A DNA stretch of 64,000 nt from Serratia sp. H1w (GTDB lineage: Bacteria; Pseudomonadota; Gammaproteobacteria; Enterobacterales; Enterobacteriaceae). Below, in pieces: positions 62,982 to 64,000 of the stretch. Position 1 is the stretch's first letter. Each line of letters starts with the position of its first letter. Position numbers and translations under genes: made by a program. The stretch is taken from the NCBI RefSeq assembly GCF_000633355.1, contig NZ_AYMQ01000065.1, forward strand, positions 83,186 to 147,185. The letters run 5' to 3'. Below the pieces are notes generated by a model, which had not been told where the DNA came from, made no database searches, and worked only from the letters and a program-made list of their open reading frames with translations.

Positions 62982-63789
62982 CGCCACTGCGGCGCCTCGC
63001 CCGACGGCGCTGGTTTTTGATTCCGGCGTCGGCGGGTTGTCAGTGTATCAGGAGGTTCGGCAGCTGTTGCCGGATCTCCACTATATCTATGCCTTCGATA
63101 ACGTGGCATTCCCCTACGGCGAGAAATCCGAAGAGTTTATTATTGAGCGCGTGCTGGAAATTGTCAGCGCGGTTCAACAGCGCCATCCTCTGGCCATTGT
63201 CATCATCGCTTGTAATACCGCTAGCACCGTTTCTTTACCCGCACTGCGTGAGCGTTTTGCTTTCCCGGTGGTGGGGGTGGTGCCGGCAATCAAGCCTGCG
63301 GCCAAACTGACTGCTAACGGCATCGTCGGCCTATTGGCAACGCGCGGTACCGTGCAGCGTACTTATACGCATGAACTGATTGAGCGTTTCGCCACGGATT
63401 GCAAAATCGAACTGCTGGGCTCGTCTGAGCTGGTAGAACTGGCGGAAGCCAAACTGCATGGCGAACCGGTACCGCTGGCAACGCTGAAGAAAATACTGCA
63501 ACCCTGGTTGAGCATGCGCGAGCCCCCGGACACGGTTGTATTGGGCTGTACGCACTTCCCTCTATTATCTGAAGAATTGATGCAAGTGCTGCCAGAAGGG
63601 ACGCGTCTGGTGGATTCCGGTGCGGCAATTGCCCGCAGAGCCGCCTGGCTTATCGCGAATCAAGAAAATCTGGTTTCGACTCAGGAAGAGAATCTGGCGT
63701 ATTGCATGGCGTTGAATGAAGATACCGATGCTTTATTGCCCGTATTGCAGGGTTATGGCTTTAAATCGTTGAAAAAACTACCGCTTTAA
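62926..63789 (+). CDS. murI: Glutamate racemase
   Basis: Makes D-glutamate for peptidoglycan, activated by UDP-MurNAc-L-Ala in enterobacteria. It has 287 residues from ATG 62926 (E. coli 285). FDSGVGGLSV begins the fold; catalytic cysteines lie in IIACNTASTVSLPAL and VLGCTHFPLL; the N-terminal extension (about 20 residues) is the activator-binding part. The start lies 56 bp inside btuB in another frame, the same overlap as in E. coli, so the two are translationally linked. rRNA promoters follow. Confidence 0.97.
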   Translation: MATLLQEESTTSLAAIPSNATAAPRPTALVFDSGVGGLSVYQEVRQLLPDLHYIYAFDNVAFPYGEKSEEFIIERVLEIVSAVQQRHPLAIVIIACNTASTVSLPALRERFAFPVVGVVPAIKPAAKLTANGIVGLLATRGTVQRTYTHELIERFATDCKIELLGSSELVELAEAKLHGEPVPLATLKKILQPWLSMREPPDTVVLGCTHFPLLSEELMQVLPEGTRLVDSGAAIARRAAWLIANQENLVSTQEENLAYCMALNEDTDALLPVLQGYGFKSLKKLPL

Positions 63790-63840
63790 CGGGGTTTTGC
63801 TTAAACATTCGACGGTCAGTAAAAAAAGTGAAATTAGGGG

Positions 63841-63868
63841 TTGCGACGTTCTGAGAACTCCCTATAAT
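63841..63868 (+). promoter_or_regulatory. rRNA operon promoter P1
   Basis: -35 TTGCGA, 16-bp spacer, -10 TATAAT, then a GC-rich discriminator (GCGCCTCC) typical of stringently controlled rrn P1. An A/T-rich stretch just upstream (GTAAAAAAAGTGAAATT) can be the UP element. Downstream of murI this corresponds to rrnB in E. coli. Confidence 0.85.
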
Positions 63869-63959
63869 GCGCCTCCACTGACCGGGAACAACGACTCCTC
63901 TAACGAGAACCAGTCGCCCAGCCAGGAAGACCAACCCGGTGAAAACACCGAAATAAAGG

Positions 63960-63987
63960 TTGACTCTTCAGAGGAATCGCGTAGTAT
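63960..63987 (+). promoter_or_regulatory. rRNA operon promoter P2
   Basis: -35 TTGACT at 63960-63965, 16-bp spacer, -10 TAGTAT at 63982-63987, about 119 bp after P1, the usual P1-P2 distance in enterobacteria. The 16S gene itself lies beyond the right edge. Confidence 0.8.
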
Positions 63988-64000
63988 ACGCCTCCTCGAG

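Overview
The window is chromosomal core sequence from an enterobacterium, most likely Serratia or a close relative in the Yersiniaceae. Gene order largely follows the E. coli rha-cpx-pfkA-glp-hsl-met-ppc-arg-oxyR-btuB-rrnB arc, and most proteins match E. coli proteins in length. It differs in typical ways: argG lies inside argCBGH; emrD and an iron-sulfur-type regulator sit beside fpr; trmL lies between rhaT and cpxA; and a catabolic block replaces the E. coli metF-ppc interval. I saw no prophage, insertion sequence, CRISPR array or tRNA. The window ends in the rRNA operon promoters downstream of murI.

Layout. (1) 1-6.4 kb is L-rhamnose use: rhaA (cut by the left edge) and rhaB, divergent rhaS and rhaR, then rhaT with an AraA-like sugar isomerase facing rhaR. 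rhaS and the isomerase are each interrupted by one in-frame TGA followed by C. (2) 6.6-9.9 kb is trmL, then the Cpx envelope stress system (cpxRA, divergent cpxP with the CpxQ sRNA in its 3' end). (3) 10-24.5 kb holds fieF, pfkA, sbp, tpiA, yiiQ, yiiR, fpr with a SufR-like regulator, emrD, the glpFK/glpX glycerol genes, zapB, rraA and menA. (4) 24.6-31.7 kb holds hslVU behind a sigma-32-type promoter, ftsN, cytR, priA and rpmE. (5) 31.7-37.1 kb is the methionine regulon, metJ, metBL and metF, with tandem met boxes. (6) 37.1-43.9 kb is the accessory block: a four-gene operon (DcuC-type permease, M20 amidohydrolase, periplasmic asparaginase II, nucleoside hydrolase) divergent from an EamA exporter, with two matched palindromic operators between them, then a MarR regulator and an ERIC-type repeat. 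(7) 44-52.8 kb is ppc, argE and argCBGH with ARG boxes. (8) 52.9-58.3 kb is an orphan HicB-like protein and a thiol-redox group: a flavoprotein disulfide reductase, a peroxiredoxin-glutaredoxin fusion, oxyR and sthA. (9) 58.5-64 kb is fabR, yijD, trmA, a cobalamin riboswitch with btuB, murI, and rrn P1 and P2.

Two dispersed repeat families mark the gaps: a roughly 140-160 bp element with CCCTCACCC...GGGTGAGGG ends (10.0, 42.9 and 53.3 kb, with a remnant at 59.5 kb) and a short GCATGC-centred palindrome. The most interesting points are the paired UGA-C interruptions in the rhamnose regulon, the matched operator pair upstream of the asparaginase operon, the SufR-like regulator coupled to fpr, and the peroxiredoxin-glutaredoxin gene followed by a disulfide reductase gene, with facing terminators between them. 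All function calls rest on reading the sequence and on remembered family features; no database search was run.
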